From: Hymenobacter sp. BT559
GTDB lineage: Bacteria > Bacteroidota > Bacteroidia > Cytophagales > Hymenobacteraceae
Assembly (NCBI RefSeq): GCF_017571525.1
Contig: NZ_JAGETY010000003.1
Location: 62,001 to 126,000 of the forward strand
DNA: 64,000 bases
Direction of reading: 5' to 3'
In this document: positions 9,667 to 18,456 of the stretch, piece by piece
Numbering within the stretch: the stretch's first letter is position 1
Layout: every line of letters begins with the position of its first letter
Made by a program: the position numbers and the translations under genes
Notes under the pieces: model-generated
What the model saw: only the letters and a program-made list of their open reading frames with translations
What the model was told of the DNA's origin: nothing
Database searches by the model: none

Positions 9667-9674
9667 TAAATTTG
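9667..9674 (+). promoter_or_regulatory. Promoter -7 element TAAATTTG for the LacI-type regulator
   Basis: Perfect TAnnTTTG match 35 nt before the regulator ATG. A good -33 TTTG at the usual 19-21 nt distance is not visible. Confidence 0.45.
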
Positions 9675-9709
9675 TAGCTGGGCCGCTCTTTCGCGTCGGC
9701 CGTTTCCGC

Positions 9710-10774
9710 ATGAGTTCCCCTAAAAAAACGATGCCTAGCGCCGCCCCCCCCGCCGTGTCGATGGCCGACTTGGCCCGTGAGCTAGGCGTGTCGATGACGA
9801 CCATCTCGCGCGCCCTGAGCAACCACCACAGCATTGGGGCCGCCACCAAGCAGCGCGTGCTCAAGCTGGCCAAGAAGCTCAATTACCAGCCCAACCACCT
9901 GGCCGCTGCGCTGCGCAAGGGCCAGAGCCGGCTGCTGGGTGTAGTAGTGCCCTACATTGAGGGAAAGTTCTTTCCGTCTGTAATTCAAGGTATTGAGCAG
10001 GCCGCTAGCAAGGCGGGCTTTAGTGTCATTGTGTGCCAGTCGCACGAAGATGTGCAGCTTGAGCGCCGCAACGTGGAAACGCTGCTCAACGCCCAGGTGG
10101 CGGGCGTACTCGTGTCTTTGGCCCGCAACACCCAGGAGTTTCACCACTTCGATAAGGTGCGCCAGCGCGGGGTGCCGCTCGTGTTTTTCGACCGCATTCC
10201 GCCCACCGAGCAAGTGAACTCGGTGGTCCTCAACGACCGCGAGGGCGCTTTTCAGGCCACGCGCCACCTGCTGGAGCAGGGGTGCCGCCGGGTGGCGCAC
10301 CTGGCCGGCCCGCAGCACCTCAACATCTACCGGCACCGCCGCCAGGGTTACCTCGACGCGCTGGCTGCCTACAGCATCGTGCCCGACGAGGACCTGATTA
10401 TCACCTCCGACATGACTACCGAGGACGGCGCCGGGGCCACGCGCCAGCTGCTAGCCCTGCCCGAGCCGATTGATGGCATCTTCGCGGCCGGCGACTCGGC
10501 CATCCTGGGTGCCCTACAGGTGCTGAAGGCCCAGAGCATCCGGGTGCCGCAAGAGGTGGCCCTAGCCGGCTTCAGCAACGAGGGCTTTACGGCCATCACC
10601 GAGCCGCAGCTTACCTCGGTAGACCAGCGCTGTGAGGAGATGGGGCAGGCCGCCGTGCGCCTCTTTCTGGAGCTGGCCGCCGCGCCCGATGCGCCGTTCG
10701 TGCAGCGTCAGGTAGTGCTTCAGCCCGAGCTGTTTGTGCGCGAATCGTCGCGCCAGGGCGCGCCATTATCCTAA
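9710..10774 (+). CDS. LacI-family transcriptional regulator
   Basis: 354 residues. The N-terminal helix-turn-helix (VSMADLARELGVSMTTISRA, about residues 14-33) and hinge (NYQPNHLAAALRKG) are classic LacI family. A periplasmic-binding-protein-like effector domain follows (LLGVVVPYIEGKFF onward). The gene is divergent from the GH43 arabinanase and downstream of the arabinose genes, so L-arabinose or an arabino-oligosaccharide is the likely effector. That is inference from position; the family also includes regulators of many other sugars. Confidence 0.93.
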   Translation: MSSPKKTMPSAAPPAVSMADLARELGVSMTTISRALSNHHSIGAATKQRVLKLAKKLNYQPNHLAAALRKGQSRLLGVVVPYIEGKFFPSVIQGIEQAASKAGFSVIVCQSHEDVQLERRNVETLLNAQVAGVLVSLARNTQEFHHFDKVRQRGVPLVFFDRIPPTEQVNSVVLNDREGAFQATRHLLEQGCRRVAHLAGPQHLNIYRHRRQGYLDALAAYSIVPDEDLIITSDMTTEDGAGATRQLLALPEPIDGIFAAGDSAILGALQVLKAQSIRVPQEVALAGFSNEGFTAITEPQLTSVDQRCEEMGQAAVRLFLELAAAPDAPFVQRQVVLQPELFVRESSRQGAPLS

Positions 10775-10797
10775 AATATAGACGGGCCAGCCGAGCG

Positions 10798-11694
10798 CTA
10801 GGGCTGCGGCTGAGCTGGCTTTTGCCCCCTGCGGCGGGCGCTGACCCGAAACAGCCGGCCGTGCTCATTGCTCATGAGTAGGCCGTGGTTATCAAGGTAA
10901 AGAACCGCTTCGGCCTGCCCGGTCGTCGGCAGCCGGCGATACAGTTTCGGCTGCTGAAAAAGCCGTGCCCCAGGTGGGCCGGCAAATAGAAACAGTGCGC
11001 CGTAGCCTAGCAGCGCCACCTGTCGGCCGTCGGGGCGCAGGGCCGCGCCCGTGACGAGGGTGCGCAGCCGCAGACTGTCGCGCAGCACCGCCACGTGGTG
11101 GCCCGGCCGGGCCGGCACCACGTAGTAGCGCGTGCGGTGGGCTAGGCCCCGGTCTTTGGTAAAAAGGTGCAGCGTGTCGTTATAAAACAGCATCGCCTCA
11201 CAGTCGAAGTGCCGCCCGGCCGCGGGCGGCGGAAACGCCGTCTGGTCGGGGTAGCGAAAGGCGATGGTATCGACCCGCGGTCGGCCCCCGGCCTCTAGCG
11301 TGATGCGGTAGATTGCCAGGTTGCGCCGGTCGTTGCGGTTGTTACCAAAGTCGCCTATATAAAAGCGTCCGGCTGGGTCGCGGGTTAGCTCCTCCCAGTC
11401 GTGGTTCACTAGGGGGGCTAGCGGCAGCGCCCTGCGCAGGTGCCCAGCCAGGCTAGCCTGGTAGAGCGTGGCCGGGGTGCCGCCGTCGCCGTGCGTCCAC
11501 ACCAGCCCGGCCGAGTCGCCGGGCGCCAGCCCCGAGCTTTCGCGGATGGGAGCGGGCAGGTGGGCTAGCCGCGCCACCCGGTAGTGCCGCAGGCGGGCAA
11601 AACGCCCGTGGCCATCATCGGGCGGCCGGCCCGCCAGCAGCGCGTGCAGAAACACAAGCACCGGGAAGAGGTGGTCGCGCACGAGGTAGAGCAT
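10798..11694 (-). CDS. Predicted beta-propeller protein, unknown function
   Basis: 298 residues. The first 25 residues are hydrophobic (MLYLVRDHLFPVLVFLHALLA) and may act as a signal or anchor. The body has repeated motifs of a propeller or esterase-like-phytase type: ESSGLAPGD, VWTHGDGG, WEELTRDPAGRFYIGDFGNN, DCEAMLFYNDTLHLFTKD and GAALRPDGRQVALLGY. No catalytic residues can be named with confidence. It is convergent with the LacI-type gene (24 nt apart) and not obviously part of the arabinose system. Confidence 0.6.
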   Translation of the reverse strand: MLYLVRDHLFPVLVFLHALLAGRPPDDGHGRFARLRHYRVARLAHLPAPIRESSGLAPGDSAGLVWTHGDGGTPATLYQASLAGHLRRALPLAPLVNHDWEELTRDPAGRFYIGDFGNNRNDRRNLAIYRITLEAGGRPRVDTIAFRYPDQTAFPPPAAGRHFDCEAMLFYNDTLHLFTKDRGLAHRTRYYVVPARPGHHVAVLRDSLRLRTLVTGAALRPDGRQVALLGYGALFLFAGPPGARLFQQPKLYRRLPTTGQAEAVLYLDNHGLLMSNEHGRLFRVSARRRGQKPAQPQP

Positions 11695-11791
11695 GGCCGT
11701 TGTTTACAAAGTTCTGATGCAAGTGTGGCGATGCCATAACTCTCGTCAATTACGCTAGCCAATTCATTGCTAGTCTGTAAGTTGAAAAACG

Positions 11792-12160
11792 CTAAGCTAA
11801 TACTTCGTAGCTTATAGACTTGCAACGAATTAAGAAGCTTGACATGGGGTCTTCTTCCAATTTACCTAATCCATCAACTTGAACTGGAAAGAAATCAACT
11901 ACAATGCCTCGCTCATTCTGCATAATCATGGCTTCAAACACCACTGCGCTTTGAATTACTTTGCAATCAGAGTATTGAAAATGAGTAACGTCAATGAAAT
12001 TAAGCTTTACTTTTTCCCACTCTTCAGTTTTCCAGTTTAAACACTTCAAGTAAACGCTAAGGAGTTTGCCGGATGTATTCGAGCCAATAGGAACGTACTC
12101 TATTCTTTCAACTATTGCATCTCCAAACGACCCGTATAAATTTTTGATTTTTGCTATCAT
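11792..12160 (-). CDS. Hypothetical protein in an AT-rich patch
   Basis: 122 residues, not recognised. Clearly lower in GC than its neighbours, with codons such as AAA, TTT and ATA that are rare elsewhere here. This suggests recent acquisition. The sequence is soluble-looking, mixed alpha/beta (IVERIEYVPIGSN, FIDVTHFQYSDCKV, AMIMQNERGIVVDFFPVQ), with no signal peptide or membrane segment. Small AT-rich orphans of this sort are often immunity or defence accessory proteins, but nothing in the sequence proves it. It is flanked by a propeller gene and accC on the same strand, with gaps of about 100 and 80 bp. Confidence 0.5.
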   Translation of the reverse strand: MIAKIKNLYGSFGDAIVERIEYVPIGSNTSGKLLSVYLKCLNWKTEEWEKVKLNFIDVTHFQYSDCKVIQSAVVFEAMIMQNERGIVVDFFPVQVDGLGKLEEDPMSSFLIRCKSISYEVLA

Positions 12161-12240
12161 ATAGCTGCAAACCTTTGAATCTAGTGGGTCAGCGAAAATT
12201 GTAATTGAACGGCTTGCTTATAAAAGTAAAAGCATAAGGC

Positions 12241-13752
12241 CTACCCCACGCCCATCCGGTTCCGGCGCCACGCCGAGGCCGGTGCGCCGGCCGTTTCGCC
12301 CGTGGCTACGGGGCTAGCGGGCTTCTTCTCGCTCATGAGCAGGGCCACCAGGGCGGCGGCTACCTGGGCGGTGCCCTCGTCGGGCGTGGTGGGGGCTAGC
12401 ACGGCGGGGCTGAAGTGGTCGCGTACGAAATTCGTGTCGAAGTTGCCGCTCACGAAGGCAGGGTGCTTGAGCACGAAAGTGCCGAAGGGCAGCGTCGTTT
12501 CGATGCCTGTAATCTGGTATTCGGCGATGGCGCGCAGCATGCGGTCGATGGCCTCTTGGCGGGTGGCGCCGGTGGCTACGAGTTTGGCAATCATGGGGTC
12601 ATAGTAAATCGGAATGTCCATGCCCTGCTCGAAGCCGTCGTCCACGCGCACGCCCGGGCCCTGGGGGCGCACATAGGTGGCTAGCCGGCCGATGTCGGGC
12701 AGGAAGTTGTTTTGCGGGTCTTCGGCGTACACGCGCAGCTCCAGGGCGTGGCCCGTGATGCTGAGGTCTTCCTGGCGGAAGGGCAGGGGCTGGCCCTCGG
12801 CCACCCGAATTTGCTCCTTCACGAGGTCGAGGCCCGTAATCTGCTCGGTCACGGGGTGCTCCACTTGCAGGCGGGTATTCATTTCGAGGAAATAGAAGCG
12901 GTGCTGGTCGTCGAGCAAAAATTCGACGGTACCAGCGCCGGCATACTGGCAGGCCCTGGCCACGTCCACGGCGCAGCGGCCCATCTCGGCGCGCAACTCG
13001 GGCGTGAGCACCGACGAAGGCGCTTCCTCAATCACCTTCTGGTGGCGGCGCTGAATGGAGCACTCGCGCTCAAACAGATGCACGATGTTGCCGTGCTCGT
13101 CGCCCAAGACCTGAATCTCGATGTGGCGCGGCCCGGTCACGAATTTCTCAATGAACACCGCCCCGTCGCCAAACGCCGACGTAGCCTCGCTCACCGCCAG
13201 CTGCATCTGCTCCTCAAACTCCTCTACGGCGTGCACCAGGCGCATACCCTTGCCGCCGCCGCCCGCCGAGGCCTTAATCAGGATGGGAAAACCCACTTCC
13301 TGGGCAATCTGCTTGGCCGCTTCCACGTCGGAAATGGCCTCGTCGGTGCCCGGCACCAGCGGGATGTTGTAGGCCTTCACGGCCTGCTTGGCCGAGAGCT
13401 TGTCGCCCATCATATTCATGGCCTCGGGGCTCGGGCCCACAAAAATGAGCCCCGCCTCGCGCACGGCGCGGGCAAAGCCGGCATTCTCCGACAAGAAGCC
13501 GTAGCCGGGGTGAATGGCATCGACGCCCAGCTCGTGGCAGATTTCAATAATTTTATCGCCCCGCAAATAACTCTGGGCCGAGGCCGGGGGGCCGACGCAC
13601 ACCGCCTCGTCGGCGTAGCGCACGTGGGGCGAGAGGCGGTCGGCCTCCGAATAGATGGCCACCGTGGCGATGCCCATTTCTTTGGCCGAGCGCAGCACGC
13701 GCAGGGCAATTTCGCCACGATTGGCAACCAGCAGTTTCGCTATTTTATTCAT
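12241..13752 (-). CDS. accC: Biotin carboxylase subunit of acetyl-CoA (or acyl-CoA) carboxylase
   Basis: 503 residues. ATP-dependent carboxylation of biotin on the carrier protein, the first half-reaction for malonyl-CoA synthesis. The N-terminal domain opens with KLLVANRGEIALRVLRSAKE. The ATP-grasp glycine loop KASAGGGGKGMRLV, the EMNTRLQVEHPVTE catalytic strand and the C-terminal domain (FLPDIGRLATYVRP) are all present. No biotinyl domain is fused. The tail after about residue 450 is longer than in E. coli AccC and is low complexity. No accB lies next to it, so a propionyl/methylcrotonyl-type carboxylase subunit is also possible. Confidence 0.92.
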   Translation of the reverse strand: MNKIAKLLVANRGEIALRVLRSAKEMGIATVAIYSEADRLSPHVRYADEAVCVGPPASAQSYLRGDKIIEICHELGVDAIHPGYGFLSENAGFARAVREAGLIFVGPSPEAMNMMGDKLSAKQAVKAYNIPLVPGTDEAISDVEAAKQIAQEVGFPILIKASAGGGGKGMRLVHAVEEFEEQMQLAVSEATSAFGDGAVFIEKFVTGPRHIEIQVLGDEHGNIVHLFERECSIQRRHQKVIEEAPSSVLTPELRAEMGRCAVDVARACQYAGAGTVEFLLDDQHRFYFLEMNTRLQVEHPVTEQITGLDLVKEQIRVAEGQPLPFRQEDLSITGHALELRVYAEDPQNNFLPDIGRLATYVRPQGPGVRVDDGFEQGMDIPIYYDPMIAKLVATGATRQEAIDRMLRAIAEYQITGIETTLPFGTFVLKHPAFVSGNFDTNFVRDHFSPAVLAPTTPDEGTAQVAAALVALLMSEKKPASPVATGETAGAPASAWRRNRMGVG

Positions 13753-13906
13753 GCGGGGTGGGAGAGAGGAGGTAGCGCGCAGCAGAAGCTTCGCGCTACC
13801 GCGTTTTGCGGGTGCAAAGAAAACCTTAATCCGTTACCTTGGTAGTAAGAAGGCATTGGCCGACCCGTCGTGAGGCCCTAATTATGTACAAAAGCTGAGC
13901 GCGGGC

Positions 13907-13914
13907 TATCTTTG
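13907..13914 (+). promoter_or_regulatory. Promoter -7 element TATCTTTG for the AOS-family gene
   Basis: Perfect TAnnTTTG, 78 nt before the GTG start at 13993. The 240-bp gap to the divergent accC holds this and a short GTAGCGCG/CGCGCTAC inverted repeat at about 13771-13800. Confidence 0.5.
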
Positions 13915-13992
13915 TCGTTTAGCGCTTAGGGCGGCACGGGCCGCTTAGGCCCCTTTTTCCCGCTCTCTCAACTTATTCCCCCTAGTTTTTCA

Positions 13993-15231
13993 GTGGATAT
14001 TTTCGAACGCGTTTCGGCCAACCGGGGCCCGCTAGGCTCGCACTCACACTACGCCCACGGCTACTTTACGTTTCCGAAGCTCGAAGGCGAGATTAAGCCC
14101 CGCATGCTATTCCGTGGGAAAGAGGTGCTGACCTGGAGCCTAAACAACTACCTGGGCCTGGCCAACCACCCCGAAGTGCGCCAGGCCGATACCGAGGCTA
14201 CCGCGCAGTACGGCATGGCCTACCCCATGGGGGCCCGCATTATGAGCGGCAACTCGACGCTGCATGAGCAGCTCGAAAACGAGCTGGCCGACTTCGTGCA
14301 CAAGCCCAGCGCGCTACTGCTCAACTTTGGCTATCAGGGGGTTGTGAGCATTATTGATGCCCTAGTGAGCCGCCACGACGCCATTGTGTACGATGCCGAG
14401 TCGCACGCCTGCATCATCGACGGTGTGCGCCTGCACCAAGGCAAGCGCTTCGTGTTTCCGCATAATGACATCGAGAACCTCGAAAAGCAGCTCGAGCGCG
14501 CCAAGCGCCTCACCGACGAAACCGGCGGCGGCATCCTGGTTATCACCGAAGGCATGTTTGGCATGTCGGGCAACCTCGGCAAGCTGCGCGAAATTGTAAA
14601 ACTCAAGGAGAAATTCAACTTCCGCCTGTTCGTGGATGACGCGCACGGCTTCGGTACGCTAGGGCCCACCGGCGCCGGCACGGCCGAGCATTTGGGCGTT
14701 ACGGAGGGCGTAGACCTAATTTTTTACACCTTCGCCAAGAGCATGGCCAGCATCGGCGCGTTCGTGGCCGGGCCGGAGGCCGTTATTGAATATTTGCGCT
14801 ACAACATGCGTAGCCAGATTTTCGCCAAATCCTTGCCCATGCCGCTCGTCATCGGCGCTTTGAAGCGCCTGGAGCTCATTCGCAACCACCCCGAATACCG
14901 CGAAAACCTCTGGACCATCGTGCGCGCCCTGCAGAGCGGCCTGCGCGAAAAAGGCTTCAACATCGGCACCACCGAGTCGCCGGTGACGCCGGTGTTCCTC
15001 AACGGCCAGATTCCCGATGCAACGGCCCTGACCTTCGATTTGCGTGAGAATCACGGTCTTTTCTGTTCTATTGTGGTGTATCCGGTCGTGCCCAAGGGCG
15101 TTATTATGCTGCGCCTTATCCCTACGGCCGTGCATACGCTCGAAGATGTGCGCGAAACCATCGCCGCGTTCGAAGCCATTTCGGCTAAGCTCGACAAAGG
15201 CCTCTACAGCAAGCAGCCCGCTACTGCCTAA
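13993..15231 (+). CDS. spt: Alpha-oxoamine synthase, probable serine palmitoyltransferase
   Basis: 412 residues, PLP-dependent fold-type I enzyme of the alpha-oxoamine synthase family (Spt, Kbl, BioF, HemA). Seen: NNYLGLANHP near residue 55, the catalytic pair DDAHGFGTLG and the PLP-Lys motif TFAKSMASIGAFVAG. In Bacteroidota this branch commonly makes 3-ketosphinganine for sphingolipids, so Spt is favoured; glycine C-acetyltransferase is the main alternative. The start is GTG 13993 (MDIFERVSANRGPLGS). Followed by a strong intrinsic terminator. Confidence 0.72.
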   Translation: MDIFERVSANRGPLGSHSHYAHGYFTFPKLEGEIKPRMLFRGKEVLTWSLNNYLGLANHPEVRQADTEATAQYGMAYPMGARIMSGNSTLHEQLENELADFVHKPSALLLNFGYQGVVSIIDALVSRHDAIVYDAESHACIIDGVRLHQGKRFVFPHNDIENLEKQLERAKRLTDETGGGILVITEGMFGMSGNLGKLREIVKLKEKFNFRLFVDDAHGFGTLGPTGAGTAEHLGVTEGVDLIFYTFAKSMASIGAFVAGPEAVIEYLRYNMRSQIFAKSLPMPLVIGALKRLELIRNHPEYRENLWTIVRALQSGLREKGFNIGTTESPVTPVFLNGQIPDATALTFDLRENHGLFCSIVVYPVVPKGVIMLRLIPTAVHTLEDVRETIAAFEAISAKLDKGLYSKQPATA

Positions 15232-15259
15232 TATACTGGCTGCTAGCTCGCTCGCTGCC

Positions 15260-15301
15260 GCGCGCCGGCTGCCCCTCGGGGCGGCCGGCGCGCTTGTTTT
15301 T
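15260..15301 (+). terminator. Intrinsic terminator after spt
   Basis: GCGCGCCGGC (15260-15269) pairs with GCCGGCGCGC (15284-15293), with a further GCCCC/GGGGC inside. TTGTTTTT follows directly. Confidence 0.85.
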
Positions 15302-15410
15302 GCACATTTCCAAGGCGTAGGCCGGATGGTATCTTCATTAAATGAGCATTTTTGAAGAAAAAAGCCCCTTCTGAGGCCAGAAAGGCGGTTTTGAAAAAAA
15401 CCTGGAAAAC

Positions 15411-15440
15411 TTGCTTGCGTAGAAAGTGCCTGTATATTAG
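15411..15440 (+). promoter_or_regulatory. Promoter of the histone H1-like gene
   Basis: TTG at 15411-15413 lies 19 nt before TATATTAG at 15433-15440, close to the Bacteroidota -33/-7 pair. The predicted transcript starts near 15446, about 47 nt ahead of the ATG. Confidence 0.5.
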
Positions 15441-15492
15441 GGCCGCGTAAGCACAATTCCCTTTTTTCTCACCCAATACCCAACCAACTTTC

Positions 15493-15771
15493 ATGGCTAA
15501 TCCTTTCAACAAGCTCAAGGACCTGATTCACTCGCTGGAAGACGACTTCGAAAAGTCGTACGACAAGCACAATGCTGCTGCCGGCACCCGCGTGCGCAAA
15601 GGGATGCAAGAGCTGAAAAACCACGCCCAGGCTATCCGTCTGGAAGTGCAGAACATGAAGAACTCGTCGAAAGACGGTGCCGCCGCTGCTCCGGCTGCCA
15701 AAGCTGCTCCAGCTAAAAAGGCTGCTCCGGCCGCTGCCAAGAAAGCTGCTCCAGCCGCTAAGAAGAAGTAG
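15493..15771 (+). CDS. Histone H1-like nucleoid protein (Hc1 type)
   Basis: 92 residues. An acidic/basic amphipathic N-terminal half (FNKLKDLIHSLEDDFEKSYD..) is followed by KGMQELKNHAQAIR and an Ala/Lys/Pro-rich tail made of KAAPAKKAAPAAAKKAAPA-type repeats. This is the layout of bacterial histone H1-like proteins, which bind and compact DNA through the lysine tail. It has its own promoter-like element and a shared terminator, so it is monocistronic. Repeat content makes length variation between strains likely. Confidence 0.85.
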   Translation: MANPFNKLKDLIHSLEDDFEKSYDKHNAAAGTRVRKGMQELKNHAQAIRLEVQNMKNSSKDGAAAAPAAKAAPAKKAAPAAAKKAAPAAKKK

Positions 15772-15840
15772 TTTGTCTGAACCACGGATTCGACCGGACT
15801 TTGCGGATTAATCGGATTCTGTGCCGGATTTTTTAATACA

Positions 15841-15876
15841 AAAAGCCCCGCTAGCCTAGCTAGCGGGGCTTTTTTG
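15841..15876. terminator. Bidirectional intrinsic terminator between hc1 and tyrS
   Basis: AAAAAGCCCCGCTAG (15841-15855) pairs perfectly with CTAGCGGGGCTTTTT (15861-15875), 5-nt loop. A T-run follows on the plus strand and an A-run precedes it, so it can end both convergent transcripts. Confidence 0.92.
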
Positions 15877-15888
15877 TGCCTTGGCTTA

Positions 15889-17190
15889 CTAGCTCAGCTC
15901 CACGAGGTAGTAGTTCTTCTTGCCACGCTGCACCACCAAATATTTATCCAGCAGCAGTGGCAGCTCGGCTACTGCGGCGTCGGGCGAAGTTGCTTTTTGG
16001 CCGTTGAGGCTCAGGCCGTTTGCTTGTACGAGCTTGCGCACCTCGCTGCGCGAAGGAAGAATTTGCTTGTCGGTGGCCTCGCTAAGCAGCACGGCCAGGG
16101 TAAGGTCAGCCGCTCCGGTGCGGGGCACGCGCAGGTGTGGCACGCCGGCAAATACGTCGAGCAGGGTGGCCTCATCGAGGGCTGCAAGGTCGCCGCCGCT
16201 GAAGAGCACCTGCGACGCCGCCACGGCCGCCTCATAGGCCGCCTCGGAGTGCACCCGGATGGTTACATCCTTGGCCAGGGCCTTTTGCAAGGTTTTCAGG
16301 CCGGGGTTTTGGGCGTGCTCGGCTTCGAGGGCTTCAATTTCTGCCTGGCTGAGCAGGGTAAACACGCGGATAAGGCGCGGAGCGTCAGCGTCTTCGGCGC
16401 GCAGGAAGAACTGGTAGAACTGGTAGGGTGAGGTCAGCTTAGGGTCGAGCCACACGGTGCCGGTTTCGCTCTTGCCGTACTTGGTGCCGTCGGCCTTGGT
16501 GATGAGCTGACCGGTGAGGGCGTAGGCCTTGCCCTGGCCATCGGTGAGGCGGCGGATGAGCTCGGTACCGGTCGTGATGTTGCCCCACTGGTCGCTAGCC
16601 CCCATTTGCAGGGTGCAGCCCAGGTTTTTATAAAGGTGAAAGAAGTCGTAGCCCTGCAGCAGCTGGTAGCTGAACTCGGTGTAGCTGATGCCATCGGCGC
16701 CGCTGTCCTCGTTGCCGCCGATGCGGCGCTTCACCGAGTCTTTGGCCATCATATAGTTCACCGTGAGATGCTTGCCGACTTCGCGCAGAAACTGCAAAAA
16801 GCCAAAGTCCTTGAACCAGTCGTAGTTATTGACGAGCACCGCGCCGGTGGGCGAGTCGTTGAAATCCAGGAATTTCTCGAGTTGGGCCCGGATGCCGGCC
16901 TGGTTGGCGCGCAGCGTAGTCTCGTCGAGCAGGTTGCGCTCGGCGCTTTTGCCACTAGGGTCACCAATCATGCCGGTAGCGCCGCCCACCAGCGCCACGG
17001 GGCGGTGGCCAGCGCGCTGCAAATGCACGAGCAGCATAATGGTGGCCAGGTTGCCGATGTGCAGCGAGGCGGCCGTGGGGTCGAAGCCGATGTAGCCCGA
17101 CACGGGCGCGGCGCTAGCCAGGTGCTCGGCGGTGCCAGGCATGGCATCGTGGTACATGCCGCGCCAGCGAAGTTCAGAAAGTAAGTCCAA
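15889..17190 (-). CDS. tyrS: Tyrosyl-tRNA synthetase
   Basis: 433 residues from a TTG start at 17190. An in-frame ATG further upstream (17247) would translate the repetitive GAATGGGG stretch, so TTG, giving the family-typical beginning [20 protein letters not shown], is preferred. Class I motifs: HIGN (in [10 protein letters not shown]) and KYGKS (the KMSKS loop, in [10 protein letters not shown]). Tyr-binding residues lie in the [15 protein letters not shown] block. A C-terminal S4 RNA-binding domain ([19 protein letters not shown]) binds tRNA. Divergent from holA. Confidence 0.95.
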   Translation of the reverse strand: MDLLSELRWRGMYHDAMPGTAEHLASAAPVSGYIGFDPTAASLHIGNLATIMLLVHLQRAGHRPVALVGGATGMIGDPSGKSAERNLLDETTLRANQAGIRAQLEKFLDFNDSPTGAVLVNNYDWFKDFGFLQFLREVGKHLTVNYMMAKDSVKRRIGGNEDSGADGISYTEFSYQLLQGYDFFHLYKNLGCTLQMGASDQWGNITTGTELIRRLTDGQGKAYALTGQLITKADGTKYGKSETGTVWLDPKLTSPYQFYQFFLRAEDADAPRLIRVFTLLSQAEIEALEAEHAQNPGLKTLQKALAKDVTIRVHSEAAYEAAVAASQVLFSGGDLAALDEATLLDVFAGVPHLRVPRTGAADLTLAVLLSEATDKQILPSRSEVRKLVQANGLSLNGQKATSPDAAVAELPLLLDKYLVVQRGKKNYYLVELS

Positions 17191-17198
17191 TGGGTAAA

Positions 17199-17335
17199 GG
17201 AGCGAATGGGGGAATGGGGAATGACAAAAGGCCAAGCCCACGTGCAAAGGCCAAAGTTACTAGACGGTTTTACCTTTACTGAAGCGCTGGGTGAATGTCT
17301 TTTCATTCACCCATTCACTCATTCAACCATTCACC
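17199..17335. repeat. Inverted CATTCACC-type short tandem repeats between tyrS and holA
   Basis: On the plus strand 17304-17335 is four 8-bp units CATTCACC, CATTCACT, CATTCAAC, CATTCACC. GGTGAATG at 17290-17297 and an irregular GAATGGGG array at 17199-17225 are the same theme in the opposite orientation. The array ends 2 nt before the holA TTG start. Similar 7-bp arrays occur before exbD, tonB and hisD. Confidence 0.75.
17252..17259 (-). promoter_or_regulatory. Promoter -7 element TAACTTTG for tyrS
   Basis: Perfect TAnnTTTG on the minus strand, 62 nt before the tyrS TTG. A near match on the plus strand (TACCTTTA, 17271-17278) could serve holA, so the two promoters would be back to back. Confidence 0.5.
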
Positions 17336-17337
17336 CC

Positions 17338-18390
17338 TTGACACAAGACGCCGACGCCATCCTCAAGCAAGTGCAGCAGCGGCAGTTTCAGCCGGTATAT
17401 TTTCTGCAAGGTGAGGAGCCGTATTTTATTGATACCGTGGCCGACGCGCTCGAAAACGCGGTGCTGCCCGAGAGCGAGCGCAGCTTCAACCAAACGGTGC
17501 TCTACGGCAAGGATACCGACGCGGCCGGCATCTTGGGGCAAGCCAAGCGCTTCCCGATGATGAGCGACTACTCGGTGGTTATTGTGAAGGAAGCGCAGGC
17601 CGTGGCCGATTTGGAAAGCGAAAAAGCCTGGCCTTTTCTCGAAGCTTACCTCAAGAACCCCCTAGCCAGCACGGTACTGGTGCTCTGCTACAAGCACAAA
17701 ACCCTCGACTCGCGCAAAAAGCTGGGCAAGCTGCTGGCCACTGCCCCCGGCGTGGCCCTGATGACGAGCAAAAAACTCTACGACAGCCAGATACCGCAGT
17801 GGCTAGGGGGCTATGTGCGCAGCCGCAAGCAGCAGATTACGCCCGGCGCCACGGCCCTGCTGGCCGAGTACATTGGCGCCGACCTGGGCCGGCTGGCCAA
17901 TGAGGTAAACAAGCTGCTGCTCAATGTGAAGCCGGGCCAGGCTATCGACGAAGACCTGGTGCAGCGCATGGTGGGCATCAGCAAGGACTACAACATTTTT
18001 GAGTTGCAGCGGGCCCTGGTGCAGCGCGATGTGCTCAAGGCCAACCGTATTCTGACGCACTTTGCCGCCAACCCCAAGGCCAACCCGCTTATCCCCAACC
18101 TGACGCTGCTGTTCAATTTCTTTACTAGGCTGCTCATGCTGCACCAAGCCGGCCCCAACCCCTCGGATGCGGATATGCAGAAAATGGGCATCAATAAATT
18201 TGCCCAGAAGGAATACCAGCTAGCCCAGCGGCAGTTCAGCCCCGAGCGCACCATCGACCTGATTCACCTCATCCGGCGGGCCGATGCGCAGAGCAAGGGC
18301 ATCGAGAGCGGCAGCATGGACGAGGGCGAAATATTGCGCGAGCTGGTGTGGCTGATACTGCACCCCGTGCCCGTGGCCGCGGTGGGCTAG
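17338..18390 (+). CDS. holA: DNA polymerase III subunit delta
   Basis: 350 residues from TTG 17338. An upstream ATG at 17206 is rejected because it would overlap tyrS and translate the CATTCACC repeats. Delta is the clamp-loader subunit that opens the beta clamp. The N-terminal block QPVYFLQGEEPYFIDTVADALE, the region VVIVKEAQAVADLESEKAW and the collar-domain helices near the C-terminus (EYQLAQRQFSPERTIDLI) fit the bacterial HolA family, and length is normal (about 340). Confidence 0.9.
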   Translation: MTQDADAILKQVQQRQFQPVYFLQGEEPYFIDTVADALENAVLPESERSFNQTVLYGKDTDAAGILGQAKRFPMMSDYSVVIVKEAQAVADLESEKAWPFLEAYLKNPLASTVLVLCYKHKTLDSRKKLGKLLATAPGVALMTSKKLYDSQIPQWLGGYVRSRKQQITPGATALLAEYIGADLGRLANEVNKLLLNVKPGQAIDEDLVQRMVGISKDYNIFELQRALVQRDVLKANRILTHFAANPKANPLIPNLTLLFNFFTRLLMLHQAGPNPSDADMQKMGINKFAQKEYQLAQRQFSPERTIDLIHLIRRADAQSKGIESGSMDEGEILRELVWLILHPVPVAAVG

Positions 18391-18456
18391 CCCAGGAAAC
18401 ACCCGCCGCCCCGCCCGCGTAGAAAGCCGGTATCCACCTTACACCTGATTTCACTC

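Larger units (their letters stand above)
9404..9709. promoter_or_regulatory. Divergent control region between GH43 and the LacI-type regulator
   Basis: 306 bp without a gene and noticeably AT richer than the flanking genes. It contains a perfect LacI-type palindrome (9563-9572) and a -7 element for the regulator (9667-9674). No repeat or hairpin of note was seen otherwise. Confidence 0.6.

Noticed and set aside
13771..13800. Inverted repeat upstream of accC as a terminator or riboswitch
   Set aside because: Only 8 bp of perfect pairing and no T-run or known riboswitch core; reported only within the promoter entry.
12712..13845. 377-codon plus-strand ORF antisense to accC
   Set aside because: The accC frame has all ATP-grasp motifs; the antisense product shows no domain and only composition-driven repeats.
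17206..17337. N-terminal extensions of holA and tyrS through the shared gap
   Set aside because: They would translate CATTCACC/GAATGGGG repeats and overlap each other; family-like sequence begins at TTG 17338 and TTG 17190.
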